A stretch of 64,000 nucleotides of DNA from CAWHJN01 sp963829705. Its GTDB lineage: Bacteria; Bacteroidota; Rhodothermia; Rhodothermales; BA12. Each line of letters begins with the position of its first letter. Positions within the stretch are counted from its first letter, which is position 1. Shown in pieces: positions 33,412 to 42,380 of the stretch. The translations under genes and the position numbers were made by a program. The stretch is from NCBI GenBank assembly GCA_963829705.1, contig CAWHJN010000003.1, forward strand, positions 310,001 through 374,000. Direction: 5' to 3'. Under the pieces are notes generated by a model, which made no database searches, was not told where the DNA came from, and saw only the letters and a list, made by a program, of their open reading frames with translations.

Positions 33412-34884
33412 ATGCCTGATCTCCGCCTCTACAACACCCTCACCCGGCAGGTCGAGCCCGTCGTGCCGCAGGAGCCCGGTCACCTGCGCTTCTACTCGTG
33501 CGGGCCGACGGTGTACTCGTACGCCCACATCGGCAACTTCCGCACGTTTCTCACCGCCGACCTCATCGTGCGCGTGGCAGAGGCGCTCGGGTGGAAGGTC
33601 ACCTACGTCTCCAACATCACCGACGTGGGGCACCTGACGGAAGACGACGTGGCCGACGCCGGGGGCGAGGACAAGATGCAGAAGGCGCTCAAATCGAAAG
33701 AGGGTGAGGCGTTTGCGACCATCTGGGACCTGGCGCGGCACTACGCGCAGGCGCTCCAGCGCGACTGGCAGCGCCTCAACCTGCGCGAGCCCACCGTCCG
33801 CCCGCGCGCCACGGAGCACATCACCGAGCAGATCGACGCCATCGAACAGCTCATCCGCGACGGGCACGCCTACCAGACCGACGGCGGTGTGTACTTCTCC
33901 GTCACCTCGTTTCCCGCTTACGGCGCACTCTCCGGCAACACGCTCGACGCCCAGACGGCACAGGCCGTGCGCGACGTCGTGGTCGATGCCGACAAGCGCG
34001 ACCCGCGCGATTTCGCCCTCTGGAAGCGCGATCCGGGCCACCTCATGCAGTGGTACAGCCCATTCGGCAAAGGCTTTCCCGGGTGGCACATCGAGTGCTC
34101 GGTGATGGCGCGCAAGTACCTCGGCGACACGCTCGACATCCATGCGGGGGGCGAAGACCTCATCTTTCCGCACCACGAGTGCGAGATCGCGCAGAGCGTG
34201 AGCCTGACGGGCCAGCCGTTCGCCCGCACGTGGGTCCACACGCGCTTTTTGCAGGTCGAAGGTGGGAAGATGTCCAAGTCGAAGGGCAACTTCTACACCG
34301 TGGGCGACCTCGTCGATGGCGAGGACATCGATCCGCTCGTGCTGCGCTACGCGCTCTTGTCGGGGCAGTACCGCAACACGCTCAACTTTACGCAGAAGAA
34401 CCTGCACGACAGCGCCCGCACCGTGCAGCGCTACCGCGACGCCGCCGACGCCGTCCGGCTGGCGCTCGCCACGGATGCGCCCGGCGACGACGCCCTCGGC
34501 TCCGAACTGGGCGCGATCTACGACCGCACGCTCGCCGCGCTGTGCGACGACCTCAACACGCCCGAAGCCTTCGCCGCCGCACTCGAAGGCGTCAAAGCCA
34601 TCGGCAGCGCCGACCTCAACGGCGCGGCTGCCCGCAGCGCGGAGGCGTGGCTCGAAAAGACCAACGCGCTGCTGGGCATCATCGCGTCGGACTACGACAC
34701 CGACGCCGCACCCGCCGCCGACCCGCTCGCCGAAAAACTCGACGCCCTCAAAGCCGAACGCGACGAGGCGCGCAAAAACCGCGACTGGGCCGCAAGCGAC
34801 CGCCTGCGCGACGAGATGCTGGCGCTCGGCGTAGAAGTACGCGACACGCCCGAGGGCACCGTCTGGAAGAAAACGCTGGGTTGA
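33412..34884 (+). CDS. cysS: cysteinyl-tRNA synthetase
   Basis: 490 residues from ATG 33412 (MPDLRLYNTLTRQVEPV). The class I motif FYSCGPTVYSYAHIGNFRTFLTADL contains the zinc Cys and the HIGH-type H-I-G-N. FPGWHIECSVMARKYLG and FPHHECEIAQ complete the zinc site, and VEGGKMSKSKGNFYTV is the KMSKS loop. The C-terminal anticodon-binding helices end in GVEVRDTPEGTVWKKTLG. An in-frame GTG at 33352 would translate the heptamer array and is rejected. Confidence 0.96.
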   Translation: MPDLRLYNTLTRQVEPVVPQEPGHLRFYSCGPTVYSYAHIGNFRTFLTADLIVRVAEALGWKVTYVSNITDVGHLTEDDVADAGGEDKMQKALKSKEGEAFATIWDLARHYAQALQRDWQRLNLREPTVRPRATEHITEQIDAIEQLIRDGHAYQTDGGVYFSVTSFPAYGALSGNTLDAQTAQAVRDVVVDADKRDPRDFALWKRDPGHLMQWYSPFGKGFPGWHIECSVMARKYLGDTLDIHAGGEDLIFPHHECEIAQSVSLTGQPFARTWVHTRFLQVEGGKMSKSKGNFYTVGDLVDGEDIDPLVLRYALLSGQYRNTLNFTQKNLHDSARTVQRYRDAADAVRLALATDAPGDDALGSELGAIYDRTLAALCDDLNTPEAFAAALEGVKAIGSADLNGAAARSAEAWLEKTNALLGIIASDYDTDAAPAADPLAEKLDALKAERDEARKNRDWAASDRLRDEMLALGVEVRDTPEGTVWKKTLG

Positions 34885-34955
34885 CGCGGAGCGTGTGTTA
34901 CCATCGCCGCGCAGCCTGCGGCTGATGGGGTGCAGTCACCAACCTGTACCTCGCC

Positions 34956-35549
34956 ATGAAACGCTTTTTCCTTTTCATTTTCCTCCTGTCCGTCCTCGAA
35001 AGTGCTCCCGGAGCAGCGGCCCAGGTGCAGCCCGGCAGCCCCATTTCTCCCTCCACTCCTGCCCGAACACCTCGGCTGTGGCTGTCCGCCGGACTCGAAG
35101 GGAGCGAGAACGGCTTCGAGGCCGTCGGCGAACTCTCGTTTCGGTTCGACCATGCCCCCGTCGTCCTCTCGGTGCAGCACGCGCGCCAGCTACCTGATTT
35201 CATCGGCACGACCGACACGCCACTCGAAGCGTACCATATGACCAACGTGCTCGCGAGCGTCGTGGCAAGCAACCGTGTCGCGGCGGCGCGACTGTCAGCG
35301 GGGGTCGGCTACATGACGGGCATCGAGCACGTCGGATGGAGTGCGGACAAGCTGGTTGATGGCTTTTTGAGCCGCACGGGTAACTTTCCCGAACAGGCAT
35401 TTTCGCACGTCAACCTCCCGCTGCGCGCCGATCTGCTCGTCACACCCTCCGGCGTCTTCGGCGGCGGCGTGTTCGTGCAGGCCAACGTCAACCCGACGCG
35501 GTCGTTCGTGAGCGCCGGGCTCCAGTTCGCCCTCGGCAACCTGCGCTGA
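34956..35549 (+). CDS. putative outer-membrane beta-barrel protein
   Basis: 197 residues. A signal peptide (MKRFFLFIFLLSVLESAPGAAAQ) is followed by a proline-rich stretch and then amphipathic strands: RLWLSAGLEGSENGFEAVGELSFRFD, VVLSVQHARQL, RLSAGVGYMTGIEH and GGGVFVQANVNPTRSFVSAGLQFALGNLR. The C-terminal strand and Gly/aromatic pattern fit a small barrel or a lipid-binding half barrel. No family was recognised. It starts 71 bases after cysS on the same strand and converges with the PEGA protein gene, 8 bases apart. Confidence 0.65.
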   Translation: MKRFFLFIFLLSVLESAPGAAAQVQPGSPISPSTPARTPRLWLSAGLEGSENGFEAVGELSFRFDHAPVVLSVQHARQLPDFIGTTDTPLEAYHMTNVLASVVASNRVAAARLSAGVGYMTGIEHVGWSADKLVDGFLSRTGNFPEQAFSHVNLPLRADLLVTPSGVFGGGVFVQANVNPTRSFVSAGLQFALGNLR

Positions 35550-35557
35550 AGAACCGC

Positions 35558-36295
35558 CTACTGCTCCTTGTTGAAGTTGACGAAGACGGCCACCTCGCGC
35601 CCGGCCTCCACCTTCGCAACGCCCTTCCACGTGCCCAGCACGGGATGGACGACCTTGACGGGATACGTGCCTGGTTCGAGGTGCGTCTGGAAGCGGGCGC
35701 TGACCTCGCGGTGGATGAGGCGGTCGTTGATGAACACCGAACCCCACGGTCGCACCTGGATGGTGAGCGTGCCGCGGTTTTCGTCCGGCTCCTCTCCGGC
35801 AGCTTCGGCCTGCACGTCCCTCGTGGGAATGGCACTGGCTTGAACCACGCGCTCCGGCACGTCGCGGCGTGTGCTCCGGCGCGGCCTCGTGGCACGCCGC
35901 GTTGGCGCTTGCCGCGACGCTGCCGCCCGGCTAGCAGAGGCCGATGCAGGCGGCGCGGGGCGCGTCTCCGCATCAGCGGTCGCCACGGTGGGCAGCCCCT
36001 CCCGCTCGACCGACGCGTAGAACTCCGGCTCCGGCTCTGCCTGCGCGGCAGGGACGATCACGGCGCTGCTGTCACGCGCGGTGGGGACCGACGCCACGGC
36101 AGGCGGCTCGACGGCCGCCGCGTGGCGCGCCTCCAGCGTCAGCACACGCGCGAAGAGCACGCCCGCGAGCATCAGCGTGACGCCGAAGGCCAGCCCGAAG
36201 GCGTGGTTCCGCACCCACAGCACCCGCCGCCGGGCAGCAGGCAGTTCCAGATCCTCCGGAGCGACGAGGTCGGGGAGTTCGTGCAGGTCAGGCAT
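35558..36295 (-). CDS. PEGA-domain membrane protein
   Basis: 245 residues from ATG 36295. A cytoplasmic N-terminus (MPDLHELPDLVAPEDLELPAA) leads to one TM helix at about residues 32-50 (AFGLAFGVTLMLAGVLFA). A long Ala/Pro/Arg-rich linker follows (ASASASRAAASRQAPTRRAT), then a C-terminal PEGA domain: LTIQVRPWGSVFINDRLIHREVSARFQTHLEPGTYPVKVVHPVLGTWKGVAKVEAGREVAVFVNF. PEGA domains are surface or periplasmic beta-sandwiches; in other bacteria they accompany Ser/Thr kinases, but no kinase domain is visible here. Function is unknown. Confidence 0.8.
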   Translation of the reverse strand: MPDLHELPDLVAPEDLELPAARRRVLWVRNHAFGLAFGVTLMLAGVLFARVLTLEARHAAAVEPPAVASVPTARDSSAVIVPAAQAEPEPEFYASVEREGLPTVATADAETRPAPPASASASRAAASRQAPTRRATRPRRSTRRDVPERVVQASAIPTRDVQAEAAGEEPDENRGTLTIQVRPWGSVFINDRLIHREVSARFQTHLEPGTYPVKVVHPVLGTWKGVAKVEAGREVAVFVNFNKEQ

Positions 36296-36441
36296 GGGAC
36301 GCGCGGGCGGACAGACCCGTTGTTAGTCGAGGTTCAACTTAAACAACGGGTTCGGCAAAAGATTAGCGCGTTACCACAGGGTTGCGGCACATCCCCGTCT
36401 CAGCCTGCAAAGGGCGCGCATCGTTACACCTTCGGCAGCTT

Positions 36442-36951
36442 TCACCCGAGCGACGCCACGATGGCGTCGGCGACCTGCTCGGGCGTCGCCTGGCTCGTAT
36501 CGAATGCGCGTGTGCCCGAGGGCACTTCGAGCGTCGCTAGTTGGCTGCCGAGCAGCGCCGGGTCGAAAAAGTGCTCCGGCCGGTGGCGCAGGCGGCGGCG
36601 CAGCATCTCCGGCGACGCCGTGAGCAGGCGGAACGCCACGCCGCCCACGTCAAGCGTGTCGCGGTAGGCCACCTTGAGCGCTGAACACGCCAGCACGCCC
36701 CCCCGCCCGGAAGCCCTCCACGTCTCCAGCAGCGCGTGCAGCCGCGCCAACCACGGCGCGCGGTCGGCGTCGCCGAGTGCTCTGCCACGCGCCATCTTCT
36801 CGACGTTGGAAGGCGGGTGGAAGTCGTCTGCATCCGCGAACGCGACGCCCAGCCGCTGCGCCACGAGCCGCCCGACGGTGGTTTTGCCGCTGCCGGAGAC
36901 GCCCATGACGACGACGATGGGCCGCCCGGTAACCTGTTCAGGAGTTTCCAT
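36442..36951 (-). CDS. gntK: gluconokinase
   Basis: 169 residues from ATG 36951 (METPEQVTGRPIVVVMGVSGSGKTTVG). The P-loop GVSGSGKTT, the substrate segment FADADDFHPPSNVEKMARGRALGDADRAPWL and VLACSALKVAYRD identify GntK-type gluconokinase. FRLLTASPEMLRRRLRHRPEHFFDPALLGSQLATLEVP completes the family signature. It phosphorylates gluconate to 6-phosphogluconate, the substrate of Gnd (41.4 kb). It is divergent from pfkA, with a 137-base shared upstream region. Longer upstream in-frame extension enters pfkA and is rejected. Confidence 0.93.
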   Translation of the reverse strand: METPEQVTGRPIVVVMGVSGSGKTTVGRLVAQRLGVAFADADDFHPPSNVEKMARGRALGDADRAPWLARLHALLETWRASGRGGVLACSALKVAYRDTLDVGGVAFRLLTASPEMLRRRLRHRPEHFFDPALLGSQLATLEVPSGTRAFDTSQATPEQVADAIVASLG

Positions 36952-37088
36952 CCTGCAATATCGCCCGAACGCTCTGGAAAGCGCACCCTGACCCGGCGTG
37001 CGTCGGCTCTTCGATCCGTCTTCCGAGCGGGTTCTCAGAAGGCATGCGGGCGCGCAGTGTATTTTCCGCCTCCCCAACTTCTATCTCT

Positions 37089-38216
37089 ATGTCGAAATCT
37101 CTCCGTGTGGGCCTGCTGACCGGAGGGGGCGATTGCCCGGGACTCAACGCCGTCATCCGCGCCGTCTCTAAAAGCCTCATCCTCCAGCACAACGCCGAAG
37201 TCCTCGGCTTCGAGGACGGCTTCCTCGGCCTCATCGAGCAGCGGATGCGCCCCCTCAGCTACAGCGACGTCTCCGGCATCCTGACGCGCGGCGGCACCAT
37301 TCTGGGCACGAGCAACAAGGCCAACCCGTTCAACTTCTACAAACGCGGCGGGGCCGACGTCTCCCCCGAGGTCGTCAAATACTGCACCCGGACGCTCGGC
37401 CTTGACGCCATCGTCGTCATCGGCGGCGACGGCACGATGACGATTGCCGACGGGCTGGCGCAGCGCGGCCTCAACATGGTGGGCGTGCCCAAAACCATCG
37501 ACAACGACCTCATCGGCACCGACCGGACGTTCGGCTTTTCCACTGCCACGGCCATTGCCACCGAGGCCCTCGACCGGCTCCACACGACGGCGCAGAGTCA
37601 CCACCGTGTGATGATTCTGGAGACGATGGGCCGTTACGCCGGTTGGATCGCCCTTTACGCGGGCACTGCGGGCGGAGCCGACATCATCCTCATCCCCGAG
37701 ATTCCGTTCACGCTCGACGAGGTCGTGCGCGTGTGCCGCGAGCGCGAGGTGGGCGGGCAGCGCTTCACACTCATCTGTGTGGCCGAGGGCGCGCGTTTCC
37801 AGGATGGCGACCTGGTGGTGCGGCAGGAAATCGCCGACAGCCCCGACCCGATCCGCCTGGGCGGCATCGGGCACGTGCTCGAAAACGCGCTCCGCACCCA
37901 CGTCCGCAGCGAGATCCGCACGACAATCCTGGGGCACATGCAGCGTGGCGGCTCGCCCAATGCCTACGACCGCAACCTCGCCACCGCCTTCGGCTCCTAC
38001 GCCGCCTCGATGATCGCGCAGGGCCAGTACGGGCGCATGGTAGCGCTCAACGGCGGCCGCCTGACGAGCGTGGCGTTCGCCGATGTCGCCGGAAAAACGC
38101 GCACTGTCCCCCCAGACGCCCCCATGATGGCCGCCGCGCTGTCGGTGGGCACGTCCTTCGGTGCGCGCGACATCACGGCGCTCTTCGGGGCGGAAGCCTC
38201 CGCCATGGTGGCGTAA
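37089..38216 (+). CDS. pfkA: 6-phosphofructokinase
   Basis: 375 residues from ATG 37089 (MSKSLRVGLLTGGGDCPGLNAVIRAV). IVVIGGDGTMTIADGLA has Gly after the Asp, the residue associated with ATP use. GVPKTIDNDLIGTDRTFGFSTA has Lys where classical ATP enzymes have Gly. This Gly/Lys mix occurs in long-type, mostly ATP-dependent PFKs, but a PPi preference cannot be excluded. VMILETMGRYAGWIALYAG and LGHMQRGGSPNAYDR complete the fructose-6-P site. It commits sugar to glycolysis and diverges from gntK. Confidence 0.93.
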   Translation: MSKSLRVGLLTGGGDCPGLNAVIRAVSKSLILQHNAEVLGFEDGFLGLIEQRMRPLSYSDVSGILTRGGTILGTSNKANPFNFYKRGGADVSPEVVKYCTRTLGLDAIVVIGGDGTMTIADGLAQRGLNMVGVPKTIDNDLIGTDRTFGFSTATAIATEALDRLHTTAQSHHRVMILETMGRYAGWIALYAGTAGGADIILIPEIPFTLDEVVRVCREREVGGQRFTLICVAEGARFQDGDLVVRQEIADSPDPIRLGGIGHVLENALRTHVRSEIRTTILGHMQRGGSPNAYDRNLATAFGSYAASMIAQGQYGRMVALNGGRLTSVAFADVAGKTRTVPPDAPMMAAALSVGTSFGARDITALFGAEASAMVA

Positions 38217-38427
38217 AACGAGGCTCTCCATCACGTTGCCTTTAAGACTGATCTATCCGATTATTTTCGAGTTCATAGGCGGCGACACCTTTGCATATTC
38301 TTTATCAAACTGGGCTTTAATATAGCCTGCGCGTAACGGCCAGATTGCTCGAAACGATGTATACTTGGCGCCTGATCACGCAATGTGCGTCTGATCACAA
38401 CCTCACCACTTACTTTTTGAAAACAAG
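38217..38427 (+). promoter_or_regulatory. AT-rich promoter region of the fasciclin gene with repeated CTGATCAC
   Basis: This 211-base gap is markedly AT-richer than its surroundings. CTGATCAC occurs twice as a direct repeat (38372-38379 and 38391-38398, 19 bases apart); each contains the palindrome TGATCA. The spacing of almost two helix turns fits a dimeric or tandem DNA-binding protein. It lies 30-55 bases before the fasciclin ATG. No ORF is supported here. Confidence 0.45.
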
Positions 38428-38964
38428 ATGAAGACCCTATTCTATTCGTTTGCGCTCGTGCTGTGCATCGGCCTTGCGGCGTGCGAAACCGAAACCCCCG
38501 CCGTTGAGGAAGACGTTGTAGTGGAAGAAACCCCGGTTGTGGGCAACACCATCGCCGACGTGGCCATGAGCGACGATCAGTTCTCGACGCTCGTAGCAGC
38601 CCTGCAGGCGGCAGACCTGGCCGGGACGCTCCAGGGCGAAGGCCCCTTCACCGTCTTCGCACCCACCAACGAGGCCTTCGCCAAGCTGCCCGCTGGCACG
38701 GTGGACTCGCTGCTGCTGCCCAAAAATCAGCAGCAGCTCCAGCAGATCCTGCTCTACCACGTCGTCGATGGCAACGTGAACGCTGCCGCCGTGACGGGCA
38801 TGAACGAGGTCACGACGCTGCAGGGCGACAACCTCACGGTTGCGGTCAATGACGGCACCGTGATGCTCAACAGCGCCGCCACGGTCACCGCCACCGACAT
38901 CGCGGCCTCCAACGGCGTCATCCACGTGATCGATACCGTGCTCATGCCGCCGTCGGGCATGTAA
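38428..38964 (+). CDS. fasciclin (FAS1) domain lipoprotein
   Basis: 178 residues. The lipobox GLAAC (Cys19) is followed by a short acidic linker with EEDVVVEET. One complete FAS1 domain follows: TIADVAMSDDQFSTLVAALQAADLAGTLQGEGPFTVFAPTNEAFAKLPAGTV ... QILLYHVVDGNV ... VIHVIDTVLMPP. FAS1 proteins mediate adhesion or carbohydrate binding at the cell surface. It stands alone between an AT-rich regulatory gap and a strong terminator, so it is a single-gene transcript that may be strongly expressed (inference). Confidence 0.93.
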   Translation: MKTLFYSFALVLCIGLAACETETPAVEEDVVVEETPVVGNTIADVAMSDDQFSTLVAALQAADLAGTLQGEGPFTVFAPTNEAFAKLPAGTVDSLLLPKNQQQLQQILLYHVVDGNVNAAAVTGMNEVTTLQGDNLTVAVNDGTVMLNSAATVTATDIAASNGVIHVIDTVLMPPSGM

Positions 38965-38989
38965 GATCCTTCGCGCTTCTGGGCGCTGA

Positions 38990-39022
38990 GGCCGGGTGTG
39001 GAATCCACGCCCGGCCTTTTTT
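38990..39022 (+). terminator. rho-independent terminator after the fasciclin gene
   Basis: GGCCGGG (38990-38996) pairs with CCCGGCC (39010-39016), extended by TGTGG/CCACG, with an AAT loop and T6 at 39017-39022. Confidence 0.93.
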
Positions 39023-39114
39023 GTGTCCGTTTGTAACCGTTGTGTGCGGCGCTACACGTGATGGAACGGAGCACGCCTCGCGCCTCTTTCGCGCCCATTC
39101 CACTCACTCTGCCC

Positions 39115-39855
39115 GTGTCAACGCCCCCCGTCTATCTCGTCCTCGGTGCCACCGGTGGCATCGGCTCCGCGCTTGTCCAGCGTCTCCACGGGCGCGGAGC
39201 ACGCCTGGCGCTCGCTGCCCGCACCGCAGATCCGCTCCACGCCCTCGCAGACGGGGTGGACGGCCTCGCCCTCCCACTCGACGCCACTGACGCTGCGGCG
39301 GTGCAACGCGCTGTCGAGCACACCGTCAGCGCCTACGGACGCCTCGACGGCGCGGTGTGCCTGACGGGATCGATTCTGCTCAAACCCGCCCATCTGACCA
39401 CGCCTGACGAGTTCGACGAGACGCTCCGCGTGAACCTCTACGCGGCGTTCTACCTCGTCCGCGCTGCTGCCCGCGCGATGATGAAAGACGGCGGCTCCAT
39501 CGTGCTCGCCGCCTCGGCGGTGGCGCGCATCGGGCTGGTGAACCACGAGGCCATCGCCGCCGCCAAAGCCGGCGTAATCGGGCTGGCGCAGTCGGCAGCG
39601 GCCACGTACGCCAACCGCAACGTGCGCGTCAACTGCGTCGCGCCCGGACTGGTGGAAACGCCCTTGTCGGCGCGCATTCTCTCTACCGATGCTGGGCGGC
39701 AGCAGTCGGAGGCGATGCACGCGCTGGGACGCGTAGGACAACCCGAAGACGTGGCGACGGCAATCGACTGGCTGCTCGACGCCGAGCGCAGTGCCTGGGT
39801 GACGGGCCAGACCATCGGCGTCGACGGGGGGTTGGGCACGCTGCGTGCCCGCTGA
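39115..39855 (+). CDS. short-chain dehydrogenase-like protein lacking the catalytic Tyr
   Basis: 246 residues from GTG 39115, directly before VSTPPVYLVLGATGGIGSALVQRL; an ATG at 39061 adds 18 unconserved residues. The cofactor site GATGGIG, VNLYAAF, the Ser in IVLAASAVARIG and VRVNCVAPGLVETPLS are all SDR features. Where the Y-x3-K motif should be, the sequence is NHEAIAAAKAGVIGLAQSAA, so Ile replaces the catalytic Tyr while Lys is kept. GQTIGVDGGLGTL ends the fold. It is an SDR relative of unknown activity. It ends 10 bases before the photolyase start, so the two are probably co-transcribed. Confidence 0.85.
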   Translation: MSTPPVYLVLGATGGIGSALVQRLHGRGARLALAARTADPLHALADGVDGLALPLDATDAAAVQRAVEHTVSAYGRLDGAVCLTGSILLKPAHLTTPDEFDETLRVNLYAAFYLVRAAARAMMKDGGSIVLAASAVARIGLVNHEAIAAAKAGVIGLAQSAAATYANRNVRVNCVAPGLVETPLSARILSTDAGRQQSEAMHALGRVGQPEDVATAIDWLLDAERSAWVTGQTIGVDGGLGTLRAR

Positions 39856-39865
39856 ACGCTTCGCC

Positions 39866-41302
39866 ATGCCCCGCACCGCCCTCGTCTGGTTCCGCCGCGA
39901 CCTCCGCCTGGCCGACAACCCTGCGCTCGCGCACGCCGTGGGTACCTACGACCGCGTAGTTCCTGTTTTCGTGTGGGCCCCCACCGAGGCCGGCGACTGG
40001 CCGCCCGGTGGTGCGCACCGCTGGTACCTGCACCACAGCCTGAAGTCGCTCGACGCAGCCCTCCGCGCGAAAGGCAGCCGTTTGATTCTGAGGCAGAGTG
40101 CGTCGCTCGACGCGCTGCGCGGCGTGCTCGACGAAACCGGGGCCGAGGCCGTTTTCTGGAACCGCCGCTACGAACCCGCCATCGTCGAACGCGACGCCAG
40201 GGTGATGACGGCACTACGGTCAGACGGGTGCGACGTGCTGGATTTCGAGGGCTACCTCCTCCACGACCCTGACGCCATCCGCACGGGCGCCGGCACCCCC
40301 TACCAGGTGTTCACCCCGTTCTGGAAGTCGCTGCAAACCCACCTGGAGGTGCGCGATCCGCTGCCCGTTCCGCGCATGGGCGAGACGAAAGCACCCGATG
40401 TGTGGCCGCGTAGTGAACCGCTCGAATCGCTGCACCTGCTGCCCGAAAAAAGCTGGGACGCGGGCTTCTACGACGTGTGGACACCCGGCGAAGCCACCGC
40501 GCAGGAACGGCTGGCCGCGTTCACCGAACACGCGCTCATCGACTACGCCACAGCGCGCAACGACCTCGCCGCCGATGGCACGTCGCGGTTGTCGATGCGG
40601 CTGCACTGGGGCGAACTCAGTGCGCGGCAGGTGTGGCAGCACGTGCGCGGCTGGCAGCAGAACGGCGCAATGAAACAGGCCGCCGACGCCTTCCTGCGCG
40701 AGGTCGCGTGGCGCGAGTTCGCCTACCACCTGCTCCACCACTTCCCGCACACGACCGGGCATCCGCTCAAGGAGAAATTCGCTGGCTTCCCGTGGGAAGA
40801 CGACCCCGACGCACTCGAAAAGTGGCAGCGCGGGCAGACGGGTTTTCCCGTCGTGGACGCGGGAATGCGGCAGCTCTGGCAGACCGGCTGGATGCACAAC
40901 CGCGCCCGCCTCGTCGTCGCCTCGTTCCTGACGAAAGACCTGCTGCTCCCGTGGCAAAAGGGCGCGCGGTGGTTCTGGGATACCCTCATCGACGGCGACC
41001 TCGCCAACAACACGCTCAACTGGCAGTGGAGCGCGGGCTCCGGAGCCGACGCACAGCCCTTTTTCCGCATCTTCAACCCCGTCTCGCAGTCCAAGAAGTT
41101 CGACCCGGACGGTGACTACATCCGACGCTGGGTGCCGGAGTTGGCTGCCCTCCCCACCCGGCACCTCCACGCGCCCTGGGAAGCGCCCGCCGACGTGCTC
41201 CGGAAGGCAGGCGTGACGCTGGGCGAGACGTATCCGCGTCCCCTCGTCGAGCACAAGGCGGCGCGGGCGCGGGCACTCGAGGCGTTCGCCGCCATCAAAT
41301 AG
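39866..41302 (+). CDS. phrB: cryptochrome/deoxyribodipyrimidine photolyase (CPD class I)
   Basis: 478 residues from ATG 39866; the earlier in-frame GTG at 39845 overlaps the SDR stop. The N-terminal antenna domain starts TALVWFRRDLRLADNPALAHA, with VFWNRRYEPAIVERD. The FAD-binding domain includes TSRLSMRLHWGELSARQVWQ, FLREVAWREFAYHLLHHFP and GFPVVDAGMRQLWQTGWMHNRARLVVASFLTKDLLLPWQ. The end, DLANNTLNWQWSAGSGADAQPFFRIFNP, is the class I signature. It repairs UV-induced pyrimidine dimers using light. Confidence 0.95.
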   Translation: MPRTALVWFRRDLRLADNPALAHAVGTYDRVVPVFVWAPTEAGDWPPGGAHRWYLHHSLKSLDAALRAKGSRLILRQSASLDALRGVLDETGAEAVFWNRRYEPAIVERDARVMTALRSDGCDVLDFEGYLLHDPDAIRTGAGTPYQVFTPFWKSLQTHLEVRDPLPVPRMGETKAPDVWPRSEPLESLHLLPEKSWDAGFYDVWTPGEATAQERLAAFTEHALIDYATARNDLAADGTSRLSMRLHWGELSARQVWQHVRGWQQNGAMKQAADAFLREVAWREFAYHLLHHFPHTTGHPLKEKFAGFPWEDDPDALEKWQRGQTGFPVVDAGMRQLWQTGWMHNRARLVVASFLTKDLLLPWQKGARWFWDTLIDGDLANNTLNWQWSAGSGADAQPFFRIFNPVSQSKKFDPDGDYIRRWVPELAALPTRHLHAPWEAPADVLRKAGVTLGETYPRPLVEHKAARARALEAFAAIK

Positions 41303-41390
41303 TCCACGCGCCGCTGCATTCGTGTGCGTCCCGTAACACGGGCGCGCGCGCAACCGCCTACTTTTCCCTCTTCGCAAAACCTGTACAGAC

Positions 41391-42380
41391 ATGCATATCG
41401 GGATGGTCGGCCTCGGCAAGATGGGGCTCAACATGGCATACCGCCTTATTCAGGGAGGCCACCAGGTGACAGGCTTCGACCTGTCGGACGACAACATCCG
41501 CGAACTCACCGGCGGCGGCGGGACGGGCGGCACGTCGCTCGAAGACCTCGTCCAGAAGCTCGACGCGCCGCGCGCCGTCTGGGTGATGGTGCCCGCCGGC
41601 AGAGCCACCGAGAGCGTCATCCAGAACGTCGCTGCTCTGCTCGAAGAAGGCGACACCATCATCGACGGCGGCAACACCCGCTACATCGATACCGTCCGCC
41701 GCAGCAAGGCGCTCGCGGAGCAGAACCTGTTTCTGGTGGACGTAGGCACGAGCGGCGGCATCTGGGGCCTGAAGGAAGGCTACAGCATGATGGTCGGCGG
41801 CGAAAAGGAGCCCGTCGAGCGCCTGTTTCCCATCTTCGAGACGCTCGCGCCCGCGAAAGACAAAGGCTGGGGCCACGTCGGCCCGAGCGGGGCGGGGCAC
41901 TTCACCAAGATGGTTCACAACGGCATCGAATACGGGCTGATGCAGGCGTACGCCGAAGGCTTCCACATCCTCGAAGCCAAGCGGGAGTTCGGGCTGGATC
42001 TGCATCAGGTCGCCGAAATCTGGCGGACGGGTTCCGTCGTCCGCTCGTGGCTGCTCGACCTGTGCTCGCTGGCGCTCGAACACAACGCCGACCTCAGCGG
42101 CATCGCGCCCTTTGTGCAGGACTCGGGCGAGGGGCGGTGGACGGTCTTCGAGAGCATCGACCTCGACGTGCCCGCGCCCGTGATCACGCTCGCGCTCATG
42201 GAGCGGCTGCGCTCGCGCCTCGACAACTCCTTCACCGACCGGATGCTGGCGGCGCTCCGCAACCAGTTCGGCGGCCACGCCGTGATGAAGGTCGAAGCCA
42301 AAGACACCCTCCCCGACTCTCCGCTCGAAGGCGGCGACGTGCCCCCGCCTCAGGACGTGACGCCGCCGGAGCATGGGTGA
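41391..42380 (+). CDS. gnd: 6-phosphogluconate dehydrogenase, decarboxylating (short YqeC/GndA type)
   Basis: 329 residues, the short form. MHIGMVGLGKMGLNMAYRLIQGGHQVTGFDLS is the nucleotide site, with Asp at the strand-2 end suggesting NAD preference. VDVGTSGGIWGLKEGYSMMVGG and GPSGAGHFTKMVHNGIEYGLMQAYAEGF are the substrate and catalytic segments. It converts 6-phosphogluconate to ribulose-5-P and CO2, linking gntK (36.4 kb) to rpiA (15.3 kb). The last codons and stop overlap the start of a heptamer array, and the C-terminal PPPQDVTPPEHG tail is not conserved. Confidence 0.93.
   Translation: MHIGMVGLGKMGLNMAYRLIQGGHQVTGFDLSDDNIRELTGGGGTGGTSLEDLVQKLDAPRAVWVMVPAGRATESVIQNVAALLEEGDTIIDGGNTRYIDTVRRSKALAEQNLFLVDVGTSGGIWGLKEGYSMMVGGEKEPVERLFPIFETLAPAKDKGWGHVGPSGAGHFTKMVHNGIEYGLMQAYAEGFHILEAKREFGLDLHQVAEIWRTGSVVRSWLLDLCSLALEHNADLSGIAPFVQDSGEGRWTVFESIDLDVPAPVITLALMERLRSRLDNSFTDRMLAALRNQFGGHAVMKVEAKDTLPDSPLEGGDVPPPQDVTPPEHG

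Noticed and set aside
31474..34407. 977-residue minus-strand open frame across the M28 and cysS genes
   Set aside because: Antisense to two well-supported genes and spanning their gap, with shadow-like composition.
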